This document shows positions 38,694 through 47,335 of a stretch of 64,000 nucleotides of DNA, one piece after another. The notes under the pieces are model-generated. The model was not told where the DNA came from. It saw nothing but the letters and a program-made list of their open reading frames with translations, and searched no databases. The position numbers and the translations under genes are program-made. Every line of letters starts with the position of its first letter. The stretch's first letter is position 1. This stretch comes from Antrihabitans spumae (GTDB lineage Bacteria; Actinomycetota; Actinomycetes; Mycobacteriales; Mycobacteriaceae). The stretch lies in contig NZ_JBIMSN010000008.1 in assembly GCF_043944905.1 (NCBI RefSeq), positions 62,001 through 126,000 on the forward strand, in the 5' to 3' direction.

Positions 38694-39278
38694 TCAGCCG
38701 ACCCGCCCGGCGGCTGCTTCGGCTAGTTCGATGGCTGCCCTTTCCTTCTCGTTGTCGGCCAGATCGACCTGAATCCAGACTTTGTACATGGTGCCGCCCT
38801 GCAGCCAGTAGGCCGCCTGATCGAGGGCTCCGATGAACGAGTCGGATCCCAGGTTCGGAGCGGGACGAGTCGGGTCGCCGTAAAGCGTCTTCTCCGTTTC
38901 GAATTCGTCGGCGGTCTTCGCTTCGGTCTCGACATCGACGATCGGCGTCGGATCGTTCGCACTCGGCTGCCAACGGCACTCGGTCTTACGAACGACGCTC
39001 GAGTAGGTCGGCTCATCGCCGGTGGCTGCCGCAATCTCCGCCGCCGTCAGCAGGGCGCACGGACCTTCGGTGGACAACGCTCCCGCCGCTGACGTGGCGT
39101 CCGGAAACGTGAGCCTTTCGGGTGCCGCAGTCGCCGGGCTCGACGTCGCTGTGACGCTTTCGGCAACAACGAACTCGGTCTCGGTCACCGCAGCCGACCC
39201 CGAGTCGTCCGAGCTGCAGGCCGAAACTGCCAGCGCTGCAATGCATGTGATCCCGAGTGTGATCCGCGAAATCTGCAT
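38694..39278 (-). CDS. DUF3558-type lipoprotein
   Basis: The 194-residue protein has a lipoprotein signal peptide ending in LAVSAC (Cys about 20), a Thr/Ser/Ala-rich linker, and a domain starting GPCALLTAAEIAAATG. That pattern, with a second Cys in RKTECRWQP, is typical of DUF3558 lipoproteins of mycolata. Function is unknown; they sit outside the membrane. A GGGAG ribosome site supports the ATG. It follows the GNAT gene by 25 bases on the same strand and may share its transcript. Confidence 0.8.
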   Translation of the reverse strand: MQISRITLGITCIAALAVSACSSDDSGSAAVTETEFVVAESVTATSSPATAAPERLTFPDATSAAGALSTEGPCALLTAAEIAAATGDEPTYSSVVRKTECRWQPSANDPTPIVDVETEAKTADEFETEKTLYGDPTRPAPNLGSDSFIGALDQAAYWLQGGTMYKVWIQVDLADNEKERAAIELAEAAAGRVG

Positions 39279-39303
39279 GTCGTCTCCCTTGCAAGTCGGA
39301 CCG

Positions 39304-40239
39304 CTAGGCGTCGGTGGGCGCCGCGTAGCGGTATCGATGATGCTCCATGAAACCGATGGCTCGATACATTGCGACCGCTGGCCGGTTGTCGACGGCAACC
39401 TGTAGGTAGGCATGCGTTGCGCCGTGCTCTTTACCCCAGCGAATCATCCGCGCGCACAGCAGCGTTCCCAGCCCATGCCTGCGGTGTTCCTTGGCCACCT
39501 CCACCGCGGTCAGCCCGACCCACCGCCGACCGTCAGGTGCGGTGGTGACCGCTGCGCGCGCGATCGCTAGTGGGTAGCCGCCGACACCGCCGAGTTGGCC
39601 GAACCCGAGCACGCCGCTGCGGACCGCGGTCAGCACCTCGATCGCCTCGGGAGGTGGAACGGAGCCGCGATACCGGTAGAGCGACAGCCAATCCGAGCCT
39701 GGCTCGTTGGTGATAGTCGCCATTGCCGGTCCGTCGGGCAGCGGCACGTTGGCTATGTCGGCTGCGAGGACGTGCACCTCGTCCCAGGTCTGCCAGCCGG
39801 GTGGGACGGTGCCGAGGCGGTCGGGAAGGAGCAGTCGCACACCGAGGCCGCGGTCGGCGTACCACTGGCCGATCCTGTCCAGGCTCGACGTGTCAGCCGA
39901 AGACTCCAGCGGCGCAGCGGAATTCGCACGTCCGGTGAAGCCGGCACCGGATCGAAGCAACCAGCCGTCGACCCATTCCTGCTCTGTTCCCGGCCAGCCG
40001 TCGGCTGCAGCGATTTCGAGGTTCCGGATTTCGCTCGTCCGGATCGGCCTGGGACCCAACGTCTTCAACGCGACGACACGATCGGCCGCGACGCGGACCG
40101 TTTCGCCGTTCGCGGTCCTGACGGTCGGCGGATCGAGGGAAAGCAATTCGCCGATGACGTCCGTCATCGGATGGCTGTAGCCCTCCGGCAGTCGGTATCG
40201 AAGTACTACTCGTGAGCCGACCGAGGGGTCAGTCGTCAT
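39304..40239 (-). CDS. GNAT family N-acetyltransferase with N-terminal extension (Rv0428c-like)
   Basis: The 311-residue protein has a C-terminal GNAT domain, with VGLTAVEVAKEHRRHGLGTLLCARMIRWG carrying the RRHGLG acetyl-CoA loop and AYLQVAVDNRPAVAMYRAIGF the C-terminal strand and helix. The N-terminal 110 residues contain an SH3-like segment (VIGELLSLDPPTVRTANGETVRV). M. tuberculosis Rv0428c lies in the same place next to def. The start overlaps the def stop region by 11 bases, so the two genes are coupled. The acceptor substrate is not known. Confidence 0.85.
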   Translation of the reverse strand: MTTDPSVGSRVVLRYRLPEGYSHPMTDVIGELLSLDPPTVRTANGETVRVAADRVVALKTLGPRPIRTSEIRNLEIAAADGWPGTEQEWVDGWLLRSGAGFTGRANSAAPLESSADTSSLDRIGQWYADRGLGVRLLLPDRLGTVPPGWQTWDEVHVLAADIANVPLPDGPAMATITNEPGSDWLSLYRYRGSVPPPEAIEVLTAVRSGVLGFGQLGGVGGYPLAIARAAVTTAPDGRRWVGLTAVEVAKEHRRHGLGTLLCARMIRWGKEHGATHAYLQVAVDNRPAVAMYRAIGFMEHHRYRYAAPTDA

Positions 40240-40819
40240 GACCGAACGGGTCTTCGACGGTGCCGGGTATCCAGCTCAGTCCGGGCACCCCCCAGCCGTT
40301 CCGTTTGATGGCTTTCTTTGCGGCGCGGGCGTTTCGGCCGATGAGCACGTCGGTGTAGAGGAACCCGTCGAGGTGACCGACCTCGTGCTGGAGCATCCTC
40401 GCGAAGAAGCCGGTGCCTTCGACGACAACTGGTTCGCCGTCGGCGTCGGTCCCCGTGACGCGAGCCCAGTCGGCGCGTCCGGTCGGGAACTGCTCGCCAG
40501 GAACCGAGAGGCACCCTTCGTCGTCGTCATCGGGGTCCGGCATCGTTTCTGGAATCGTCGAGGTCTCCAGCACCGGATTGATCACTGCGCCCTTGCGTCG
40601 GCGGGGCTTGTCGTTCTCGTCGAGGTCAGGGCAGTCGTAGATGAACAGGCGTAGTCCAACGCCGACTTGATTGGCCGCCAACCCGACTCCGTTCGCGGCA
40701 GCGAGGGTTTCGCGCATGTCGGCCAGCAACTCCGCGAGTTCTGCCGGTGTTTCGGTGACCTGCTCGGTTGGCTCGTGAAGGACCGGATCACCCACGATGC
40801 GAATCGGAAGAATTGCCAT
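40229..40819 (-). CDS. def: Peptide deformylase
   Basis: The 196-residue metalloenzyme contains all three deformylase motifs: GVGLAANQVG, DEGCLSVPGE and LQHEVGHLDGFL. The Cys of motif 2 and two His of HEVGH bind the metal, and the Glu is catalytic. It removes the formyl group from nascent proteins. The ATG of MAILPIRIVGDPVLH was chosen because the family N-terminus begins there; an in-frame codon 54 bases upstream adds sequence of no family character. Confidence 0.95.
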   Translation of the reverse strand: MAILPIRIVGDPVLHEPTEQVTETPAELAELLADMRETLAAANGVGLAANQVGVGLRLFIYDCPDLDENDKPRRRKGAVINPVLETSTIPETMPDPDDDDEGCLSVPGEQFPTGRADWARVTGTDADGEPVVVEGTGFFARMLQHEVGHLDGFLYTDVLIGRNARAAKKAIKRNGWGVPGLSWIPGTVEDPFGHDD

Positions 40820-40978
40820 GGTTGACAAGGATACTGGGCACGCGGGCACCGGAATTTCCGACGCGCACGCCACAACCCCGTTGACAAGAGGTCGGTCATG
40901 GTTGAATGAGCGTCGAAGAACAACTGTGTAATTCGCCGCGCCGAGCGAGCGGAGCGACGGTGATTATCAAGGAGTGAG

Positions 40979-41308
40979 ATGGACAGCGCAGCAGCGCGCA
41001 GCCGGAATCAGCCTGGGGCAGCGGGAAACTCGGCGAACGCCACAGAACGCGGCGAAGACGGTCTCACGCGACGGGAACACGACATTCTGAGTTTCGAGCG
41101 CCAGTGGTGGAAATACGCCGGTGCCAAGGAAGAAGCGATCAAAGAGCTGTTCGACATGTCGGCCACGCGCTATTACCAGGTGCTCAACACCTTGGTCGAC
41201 CGTCCGGAGGCTCTTGCAGCCGACCCGATGCTCGTCAAACGGCTGCGTCGACTGCGCGCAAGTAGGCAGAAGGCTCGTGCCGCTCGTCGACTCGGGTTCG
41301 AGGTCTGA
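40979..41308 (+). CDS. DUF3263 protein (Rv0430-like)
   Basis: The 109-residue protein has a disordered N-terminus of about 28 residues, then the DUF3263 domain: LTRREHDILSFERQWWKYAGAKE and the helix-turn-helix-like FDMSATRYYQVLNTLVDRPEAL. The family is actinobacterial and may bind DNA; no function is established. AAGGAG precedes the ATG. Its neighbours on both sides match the M. tuberculosis order, def on the other strand and the LytR_C gene downstream. Confidence 0.88.
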   Translation: MDSAAARSRNQPGAAGNSANATERGEDGLTRREHDILSFERQWWKYAGAKEEAIKELFDMSATRYYQVLNTLVDRPEALAADPMLVKRLRRLRASRQKARAARRLGFEV

Positions 41309-41371
41309 CGCGGTAGGCCGAGCGATGCGCAACACCGTCACCGACCGTGACCGTCGATTAGTGTCAGAGAA

Positions 41372-41944
41372 GTGAGCAACTCGAATCCGCCCTCCGGTGG
41401 GCCACCACTTCGTGCGCTTGCGATGGTTCTCATCTCGCTGGCGATCGTGTTCGGCGGTCTCGGAGCCCTTTCGCTGAGTAATTCCGGCGACGACGACGCC
41501 GCGGCCGACAACACCTCGGTAACCACCACGGCGGCTGTCGGCAACGCCACACCGCCTGCGGCAACGACCGGTTCGTCGGCTACCGATACATCGTCTGAAT
41601 CGTCTTCGGACGAAACCACCACGTCGGCAAGCTCCGGGACCTCGACGTCGCGAGCAGCGGGGTCGGTCGACAAAGCGATCTCGGTGCAGGTCCTCAACAA
41701 CAGCAACGTCACAGGTCTCGCCGCCAAGACGGCGACAACGCTCACCGGTAGCGGCTGGACGAATGTCGAAAGTGCGAACTACAGCCGCACGGACGTTGCA
41801 ACCACAACCGTCTACTACGGCAAGACATCCGGTGAAAAGGAAGCTGCCGAAGAGATAGCGAAAGAGCTCGGCGTCAGCGCGCAGCCACGCTTCGCCGACA
41901 TCGTCGGTGAACCGGCCGGCGTCATCGTCATCATCACCAGCTGA
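41372..41944 (+). CDS. Membrane-anchored LytR C-terminal-domain protein (VirR-like)
   Basis: The 190-residue protein has one N-terminal transmembrane helix (LAMVLISLAIVFGGLGALSL), a long Ser/Thr/Ala-rich linker and a C-terminal LytR_C domain (ISVQVLNNSNVTGLAAKTATTLTG onward). The M. tuberculosis counterpart Rv0431 (VirR) is linked to cell-wall integrity and vesicle release. The GTG start lies seven bases after TAGTGT, suggesting a leaderless transcript. The linker is plausibly glycosylated, which is inferred from composition only. Confidence 0.85.
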   Translation: MSNSNPPSGGPPLRALAMVLISLAIVFGGLGALSLSNSGDDDAAADNTSVTTTAAVGNATPPAATTGSSATDTSSESSSDETTTSASSGTSTSRAAGSVDKAISVQVLNNSNVTGLAAKTATTLTGSGWTNVESANYSRTDVATTTVYYGKTSGEKEAAEEIAKELGVSAQPRFADIVGEPAGVIVIITS

Positions 41945-42025
41945 ATCACCAGCTGATCAACCCGTGACCAGAAAGCCGACGAGCGGCCCGACCACCTTTC
42001 GGTCCGACGCACTTTTCCCACGTCT

Positions 42026-42048
42026 ATGATCAAGTCCACTTGGATCAT
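42026..42048. promoter_or_regulatory. Imperfect palindrome upstream of sodC
   Basis: ATGATC-AAGTCCACTTG-GATCAT, given in parts, is a 23-base dyad that becomes symmetric if one G is bulged. The core CAAGT, two bases, ACTTG is perfect. It lies about 60 bases before the sodC ATG, a position suitable for an operator. The regulator is unknown. Confidence 0.45.
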
Positions 42049-42107
42049 GTCCATTTCCACCATGTCCAGATGCTCTTGGCTTGCCCACCTGTAGAGGAGC
42101 GGTTCGA

Positions 42108-42806
42108 ATGGCTTTGTCCACACCTGTTCGTGCATCTTGGCGTATTGCGGCGCCACTTGCGGCTGTCGCCGCACTCGGCCTTGCCGCATGCAGCAACGGC
42201 CAGGTGGCGAGCGACCAGCCGGGAACGACGCCGGCTCCGTTCACAAGCTCCGCTGCGCCGAGTGCCGAGGTTCAAGAGGGCGGCATGTCCGCGACGGAGA
42301 ACAACAACCCCGAAGGCTCTTCGTCGAGTTCGAGCACTTCGCGGATCGCCGATCTGACCGACGCGAGCGGAAAGAAGCTCGGCACCGTCACCTTCACCGC
42401 GGACGGTGAGTATGTCGAGATCGCGGTGAACGCCACTGGCTTGACCCCCGGTTTCCACGGTTTCCACATCCACCAGGGTGCCGAGTGCAAGCCGAACTCC
42501 GCGGCTCCCGATGGCGAGGTCGGCAACTTCAACTCCGCAGGCGGCCACTTCCAGAAGGACGGAGCGACCGGTCATCCCGCCACGGGCGACCTCACCTCGC
42601 TACAGGTTCGCAATGACGGTTCCGTCGAACTCGTGACGACCTCCGACGCCTTCACTCTCGACGACATCGATGGCAAAGCTGTGATCGTGCACTCCGGCCC
42701 CGACAACTTCGCGAACATCCCCGAGCGTTACGCGCCCGCACCGGACGAGGAGACCCTCGAGACCGGTGACGCGGGAACTCGCGTTGCCTGCGGCGTCATC
42801 GGGTAG
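42108..42806 (+). CDS. sodC: Cu(/Zn) superoxide dismutase lipoprotein
   Basis: The 232-residue protein has a lipoprotein signal peptide ending in ALGLAAC (Cys at about 28), a disordered linker, and a SodC domain. Metal-binding residues are seen in FHGFHIHQGAEC, GGHFQKDG, GHPATGDL and VIVHSGPDNF. It removes superoxide outside the cytoplasmic membrane. The mycobacterial SodC (Rv0432) is also a lipoprotein at the same location. GAGGAG precedes the ATG at about ten bases; an earlier in-frame ATG lacks this. Confidence 0.92.
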   Translation: MALSTPVRASWRIAAPLAAVAALGLAACSNGQVASDQPGTTPAPFTSSAAPSAEVQEGGMSATENNNPEGSSSSSSTSRIADLTDASGKKLGTVTFTADGEYVEIAVNATGLTPGFHGFHIHQGAECKPNSAAPDGEVGNFNSAGGHFQKDGATGHPATGDLTSLQVRNDGSVELVTTSDAFTLDDIDGKAVIVHSGPDNFANIPERYAPAPDEETLETGDAGTRVACGVIG

Positions 42807-42811
42807 AGCGA

Positions 42812-43951
42812 GTGTCAGGCGTTCGCGAAGTCCCGTTCGCAGCGTCTCCGCGACCCACACTCGGTGTGGAATGGGAGATCGCGCTCGTCGACAAGACCTC
42901 ACGTGATCTCGTCAACAACGCCTCGGACGTCTTCGACGCGGTAGGCGAATTGCGGGCACACGACGGCACGCAGCAGGTCACGAAGGAATTGCTGCGCAAC
43001 ACCGTCGAGTTGGTCACAGGCGTGCACAATACGGTCGGTGAGGCTATCGGCGAACTCGGCGCGACGATGGACGTCGTCCGCCGGGCAGCCGACCCACTCG
43101 GTGTCGACTTGTATTGCGCCGGCACACATCCTTTCGCGCAGTGGTCCACTCAACAGCTCACGCGATCGCCGCACTACGACGAGCTGATCGAGCGCACCCA
43201 GTGGTGGGGACGTCAGATGCTCATCTGGGGTGTGCACGTGCACGTCGGAGTGTCGCATCGGGAGAAGGTCTTTCCGATCCTCAACTCGCTGCTGCTGCAA
43301 TACCCGCATCTGCTCGCGTTGTCCGCGTCGTCGCCGATGTGGGCAGGCGCCGACACCGGCTACGCGAGCAATCGCGCCTTGATGTTTCAGCAGCTACCGA
43401 CCGCCGGTTTGCCGTTCCAGTTCGAGAACTGGTCGCAATTCGAGTCGTTCATTCACGACCAGCTCAAAACCGGTGTGATCGACCAGCTCGGCGGTATGCA
43501 CTGGGATATCCGGCCTGCACCGAAGTGGGGCACGATCGAGGTCCGCGTCTGCGACGGCGTCTCGACTCGGTCGGAACTCGCGGCGCTGGTTGCACTGATT
43601 CATTGCCTGATCGTCGACCTCGACCGTCGGCTGGAAGACGGCGAGACGCTGCCGAGTATTCCGCCGTGGCACGTGCAGGAAAACAAGTGGCGGGCAGCCC
43701 GTTACGGGCTCGATGCCGAGATCATTCTCGATGCGGACAGCAACGAGAGGCTCATCACTGCCGATCTCGACGATCTGCTGGAGCGTCTCGCCCCGACGGC
43801 CGTGCGGTTGGGTTGTTCCGACGAGCTGGCGAAAGTTGCCGAAATCCCGCGTCGCGGCGCGTCCTACCAGCGGCAACGCCAGGTCGCGGCCGACGCGAAC
43901 GGCGATCTTGTCGCTGTGGTGAACTCACTCGTCCGGGAGCTCGATTCGTGA
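42812..43951 (+). CDS. Carboxylate-amine ligase, YbdK-type glutamate-cysteine ligase family
   Basis: The 379-residue protein begins with TLGVEWEIALVD, the GCS2 nucleotide/glutamate-binding start. It also has LWGVHVHVGV (printed LIWGVHVHVGV), ASSPMWAGADTGYASNRALMF in parts, and the DIRPAPKWGTIEVRVCD signature. YbdK-like enzymes ligate an amine to glutamate, classically with weak gamma-glutamylcysteine activity. The M. tuberculosis counterpart is Rv0433. It starts five bases after the sodC stop at a GTG, so the two genes are likely an operon. Confidence 0.87.
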   Translation: MSGVREVPFAASPRPTLGVEWEIALVDKTSRDLVNNASDVFDAVGELRAHDGTQQVTKELLRNTVELVTGVHNTVGEAIGELGATMDVVRRAADPLGVDLYCAGTHPFAQWSTQQLTRSPHYDELIERTQWWGRQMLIWGVHVHVGVSHREKVFPILNSLLLQYPHLLALSASSPMWAGADTGYASNRALMFQQLPTAGLPFQFENWSQFESFIHDQLKTGVIDQLGGMHWDIRPAPKWGTIEVRVCDGVSTRSELAALVALIHCLIVDLDRRLEDGETLPSIPPWHVQENKWRAARYGLDAEIILDADSNERLITADLDDLLERLAPTAVRLGCSDELAKVAEIPRRGASYQRQRQVAADANGDLVAVVNSLVRELDS

Positions 43952-44054
43952 TGTGATCGGGGTGTTCCGGCTGCCGGTCGCGTGGCGCGTGGGTTGCGTC
44001 GCGGCGAATCAGCGGTGAACGCTCGCTTATTATTTCGTGGTGTCGAACAAGGTC

Positions 44055-45383
44055 ATGCATGGGGGAGCTGTGCACAAGGAGCGATCATCCGTCGCGGTGA
44101 TCGCTGCGCTTGTCTGCGGCACCATCCTGCTGATCGGTCTGCAGATCGCTGCGACCCGAGAAGGTCTTGTCGGTCCGATCTGGGGCCTGATCAGGGAATA
44201 CGGCGCGACACCCGCGCTGTGGTCGGTGCCGTGGGCTGGTCTCGCAGTCGCCATGGTCGGGCTGAGCAATCGGCGCCGAACCATTGCCCTTTCGGCGGCT
44301 CTCGTCGTCGACATCGTCGTCCTCGGTATTCGTCTGATCATCGGTAATCGGCTTGCCCTCGGCAGCGGACCGCTGATCGTGCTGACGGTGCTCACTGTTT
44401 ATGCCGCCGTGCGCTGGTCGGATCACGAGCGGGTGGCTGCGTTGCGCGCCTGCGCGCTGGGCTTTCTGCTCATCGTTGCGGCGAAGGTCGCGGCAACCTT
44501 CCTGCCGCTGACGGCGTTGACCCGACCGATGGTGCTCGACGAATACACAAAGGTGGCCGACCACGCGCTCGGCAACCCGTCCTGGCTGGTCTTTCAGGTC
44601 GTCGACGCTCTCGGACCGGTGGGCAACGGCATCATCCACGTCGTCTACAACGAGTTACCGCTTGCCACCATGGTTGTGGCGTTCTGGCAACTCCGCAACA
44701 TTCGACTCGGGCCGGAGTACTGGCCGAGTCACTATCTGGTCCGGACCTTCCTGGTGATGGCGATGATCGGACCCCTGTTCTACTTCGTCTTCCCGCTCGT
44801 CGGTCCGGTGTACGCCTTTTCGACCGAGGGCAACGGATATCAGGTCTCCGACATCTGGCCGCACATCATGCCGACAATCGACGTGAACCCCGTCGAGATC
44901 CCCTTCGACGACGAGACGCCGCGCAACTGTATGCCGAGTATGCACACGGCCTGGGCACTCGCCATCTTCGTGCACTCCCGCGGCGGACCTCGGTGGTTGC
45001 GCTACCTCGGTGCCTTCTGGTTGGTCGGAACACTCACCGCGACACTGGGTTTCGGCTATCACTACGGCGTGGATCTGCTTGCGGGCGCGTTCCTCTTTCT
45101 CTGCGTGGAGAGCGCGTTGCGTGACCCCGATCGAGGCTGGGGCTGGTTCAGGATTCGACTGGTCGTCAGTTTCGCGGTGTTGATGCTCGTGCTGATGTGG
45201 GCGGTTCGATACCTCGCGGTGCAGATGGCGCAATACGCCCAAATTGCGGGTCCGCTGCTGGTTGCGACCATGGCAGCGGCTGTCGTCGCTTTCTATGCAA
45301 CGTTTTACGCCAGACCGGACTCGACTCTCGGAATCTGGGGTCGGCGTCCTGTCGAAGCTACATCGGACAGAGACACCGTTTAG
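44055..45383 (+). CDS. PAP2-like polytopic membrane phosphatase/transferase, tandem copy 1
   Basis: The product of about 442 residues has some ten transmembrane helices and the PAP2_3-type active-site motifs PRNCMPSMHTAWALA (motif with Ser and His) and GFGYHYGVDLLAG (second His and Asp). Enzymes with this layout act on lipid-linked phosphates or transfer phospho-head-groups, as in inositol phosphorylceramide synthases. The substrate is unknown. A TATTAT -10-like box at 44028 favours this ATG over a GTG at 44037. The next gene is a clear paralog, so the pair arose by tandem duplication. Confidence 0.82.
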   Translation: MHGGAVHKERSSVAVIAALVCGTILLIGLQIAATREGLVGPIWGLIREYGATPALWSVPWAGLAVAMVGLSNRRRTIALSAALVVDIVVLGIRLIIGNRLALGSGPLIVLTVLTVYAAVRWSDHERVAALRACALGFLLIVAAKVAATFLPLTALTRPMVLDEYTKVADHALGNPSWLVFQVVDALGPVGNGIIHVVYNELPLATMVVAFWQLRNIRLGPEYWPSHYLVRTFLVMAMIGPLFYFVFPLVGPVYAFSTEGNGYQVSDIWPHIMPTIDVNPVEIPFDDETPRNCMPSMHTAWALAIFVHSRGGPRWLRYLGAFWLVGTLTATLGFGYHYGVDLLAGAFLFLCVESALRDPDRGWGWFRIRLVVSFAVLMLVLMWAVRYLAVQMAQYAQIAGPLLVATMAAAVVAFYATFYARPDSTLGIWGRRPVEATSDRDTV

Positions 45384-45436
45384 CTCGGACGCTCGACGAA
45401 TACGGTCTTTGTTCATCTGCCGTTTACTATGTTCGG

Positions 45437-46783
45437 GTGCTGTTCAAAGCCCCGAAGGGGGGGTTCCCGGGTTCGAAGGCGTCGCTGACGCTTGTCTTGA
45501 TCTTGATCGGTACCTGCGCGGCTCTGATGATCGGCGTCCAACTCGCCGCGGAGCATTTCGGATTTCAAGGCCCGATACATAGTCTGATCAGCGATTACAT
45601 CGCGACACCCAAGGCTGTGTCTGTGCCGTGGGCCGGTTTCGGTCTGGCGTTGATCGGTCTCGACAATCGCAGACGCGCCATCGCACTTGTTGCCGCGATC
45701 GGGATCGACCTCGTATTTATGCTCGAGCGCGTCCTGCGTGGCGGCGTGTTCACGTTCGGAAACGGTCCGCTGATCGTGCTGACGGCGATCGCCGTCGTTG
45801 CCGCTGTGCGGTGGACGGGTGCCGAGAAGGCCAGCGCGCTACGCGGCGTTGCGTTCGGCGCACTTTTGATCGTCGCGTCGAAGGTCGCCGTCACCTGGCT
45901 GCAGATATCGGCGATCACGCGGCCGATGGTGCTCGACGAATACACCCAACTTGCCGACCACGCGCTCGGTAACCCGTCGTGGGCTGCGTTGCGGCTGATG
46001 GACGCACTCGGGCCGGTCGGTCAGGCGTTCATCGACTGGATCTATTTCGAGCTGCCGATCGCTGCGATGCTGGTCGCCTTCTGGCAGTTGCGCCACGTCG
46101 GTCGGAATCCCTTCGCGTGGCCGACGCATCATCTCGTTCGCACGTTTATGGTGCTGGCCATCATCGGGCCGGTGTTCTACCTGATCTTCCCGCTTGTCGG
46201 TCCGGTGTTCGCCTTCGGTGCGGACGGTGCCGGGTTCCAGATTTCCGATAGTTGGCCGGGCGGTCAGCCGCCGTTCGACCTGACGCCGCAGCCGATGCTG
46301 TTCGACGACTTCACACCGCGCAACTGCATGCCGAGTATGCACACCGCGTGGGCGCTCGCGCTGTTCATCCATTCCCGATCGGGTCCATGGTGGGTGCGGC
46401 TGTTCGGCACCGTGTGGCTCGTCGGAACGCTTGTCGCGACGTTGGGATTCGGCTATCACTACGGCGTCGATCTCTTGGCGGGCGCTGTGCTTTGCCTGAC
46501 CGTCGAGGCTGCACTGCGTGATCCCGAACGTGGTTGGGGTTGGTTCCGTTTCCGGCTCGTGGCCGGCGGCACCTTGCTCTTCGCGGCGCAGTTGCTGTCG
46601 TTCCGCTACCTGCCGGTGCAACTCGCCGAATACCCGGAACTCGGTGGCTTCCTTCTCATCGGTACGGTCGCGGCGTTCGGTTGTGCGTTCTACGCGACCT
46701 TCTTTGCGAGGCCCGGCGGGACACTGGCCGCCTGGGGTGGCCGCGTAGAGGTCGAGCGGGAAGTGGAACTGGCGGTTCGCTAG
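45437..46783 (+). CDS. PAP2-like polytopic membrane phosphatase/transferase, tandem copy 2
   Basis: The 448-residue product parallels the preceding gene along its whole length, sharing DEYT..ADHALGNPSW, PRNCMPSMHTAWALA and GFGYHYGVDLLAG. The catalytic His and Asp residues are kept. The region before the first active-site motif differs most (GGQPPFDLTPQP here), which may change head-group choice. The GTG start lies six bases after TACTAT, suggesting a leaderless transcript separate from copy 1; the 53-base gap contains no terminator. Its TAG stop shares a CTAG with the convergent HxlR gene. Confidence 0.82.
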   Translation: MLFKAPKGGFPGSKASLTLVLILIGTCAALMIGVQLAAEHFGFQGPIHSLISDYIATPKAVSVPWAGFGLALIGLDNRRRAIALVAAIGIDLVFMLERVLRGGVFTFGNGPLIVLTAIAVVAAVRWTGAEKASALRGVAFGALLIVASKVAVTWLQISAITRPMVLDEYTQLADHALGNPSWAALRLMDALGPVGQAFIDWIYFELPIAAMLVAFWQLRHVGRNPFAWPTHHLVRTFMVLAIIGPVFYLIFPLVGPVFAFGADGAGFQISDSWPGGQPPFDLTPQPMLFDDFTPRNCMPSMHTAWALALFIHSRSGPWWVRLFGTVWLVGTLVATLGFGYHYGVDLLAGAVLCLTVEAALRDPERGWGWFRFRLVAGGTLLFAAQLLSFRYLPVQLAEYPELGGFLLIGTVAAFGCAFYATFFARPGGTLAAWGGRVEVEREVELAVR

Positions 46784-47247
46784 TTCGGGGTGGGTGACGG
46801 CGCGGCGCCGGGGCCTGGCAGCAGGTCGACGTTGTTCGCGTGGATCGGCTCACCGCAGTGACTGCAGCGTTGATCCACTCTGCCGATCTCACCGCAGGTG
46901 TGATGGCGATAGAGCACGGGTGGACCGGCGTCGCCTGCAAGCCACCGATCACCCCAATTGGCCATGGCCATGAGCATGTCGATGAGCTCGGTCCCCTTCT
47001 CGGTCAGCACGTATTCGTAGCGTGGCCGCCGGTCGTAGGGTCGGCGGTCGAGAACGCCGTTGTCGACGAGATGGTTCAACCGCTCGGTCAACACTTTGCG
47101 CGAGATCCCGAGGTCGGTTTGGATCGCGTCGAATCGGGTGAACCCTGCCCATACGTCTCGCAGGATCAGTGGTGACCAGGGTTCGCCGACGACGTCGAGG
47201 GTCCTGGCGATCGAGCAGGCCATGTCCTGGAAGTTCGTGCGTTGCAT
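46780..47247 (-). CDS. HxlR family transcriptional regulator with C-terminal zinc-ribbon-like tail
   Basis: The 155-residue protein has the HxlR winged helix: MACSIARTLDVVGEPWSPLILRDVWAG in parts, FDAIQTDLGISRKVLTERLNHLVDNGVL and the wing RPRYEYVLTEKG. The C-terminal 45 residues include HTCGEIGRVDQRCSHCGEPI, with three Cys and a His that could bind zinc. It is divergent from a PPOX-type gene, with a palindrome between them, so it probably controls itself and that gene. The ATG lies six bases after TAGACT on its strand, suggesting a leaderless mRNA. Confidence 0.9.
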   Translation of the reverse strand: MQRTNFQDMACSIARTLDVVGEPWSPLILRDVWAGFTRFDAIQTDLGISRKVLTERLNHLVDNGVLDRRPYDRRPRYEYVLTEKGTELIDMLMAMANWGDRWLAGDAGPPVLYRHHTCGEIGRVDQRCSHCGEPIHANNVDLLPGPGAAPSPTPN

Positions 47248-47252
47248 GTATC

Positions 47253-47298
47253 CAGTCTAGCAATTGGGGTTCCTTTAGGGAACTCTGAATGCTACGGT
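47253..47298. promoter_or_regulatory. Divergent HxlR/PPOX promoter region with operator-like palindrome
   Basis: GTTCC, five bases, GGAAC forms a dyad at 47269-47283. On the minus strand a TAGACT -10 box lies at 47254-47259. On the plus strand a TACGGT box lies at 47293-47298. The dyad falls where both -35 regions should be. A second repeat, GGGGT...ACCCC at 47302-47322, precedes the PPOX ribosome site. Confidence 0.5.
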
Positions 47299-47335
47299 CG
47301 TGGGGTCTTCTGAAGGAACCCCGAAAGGAATGGTC

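Noticed and set aside
42812..42812. Leaderless start of the carboxylate-amine ligase from the TAGAGC before its GTG
   Set aside because: The TAG is the sodC stop codon, the spacing to the GTG is too short, and translation coupled to sodC explains the start better.
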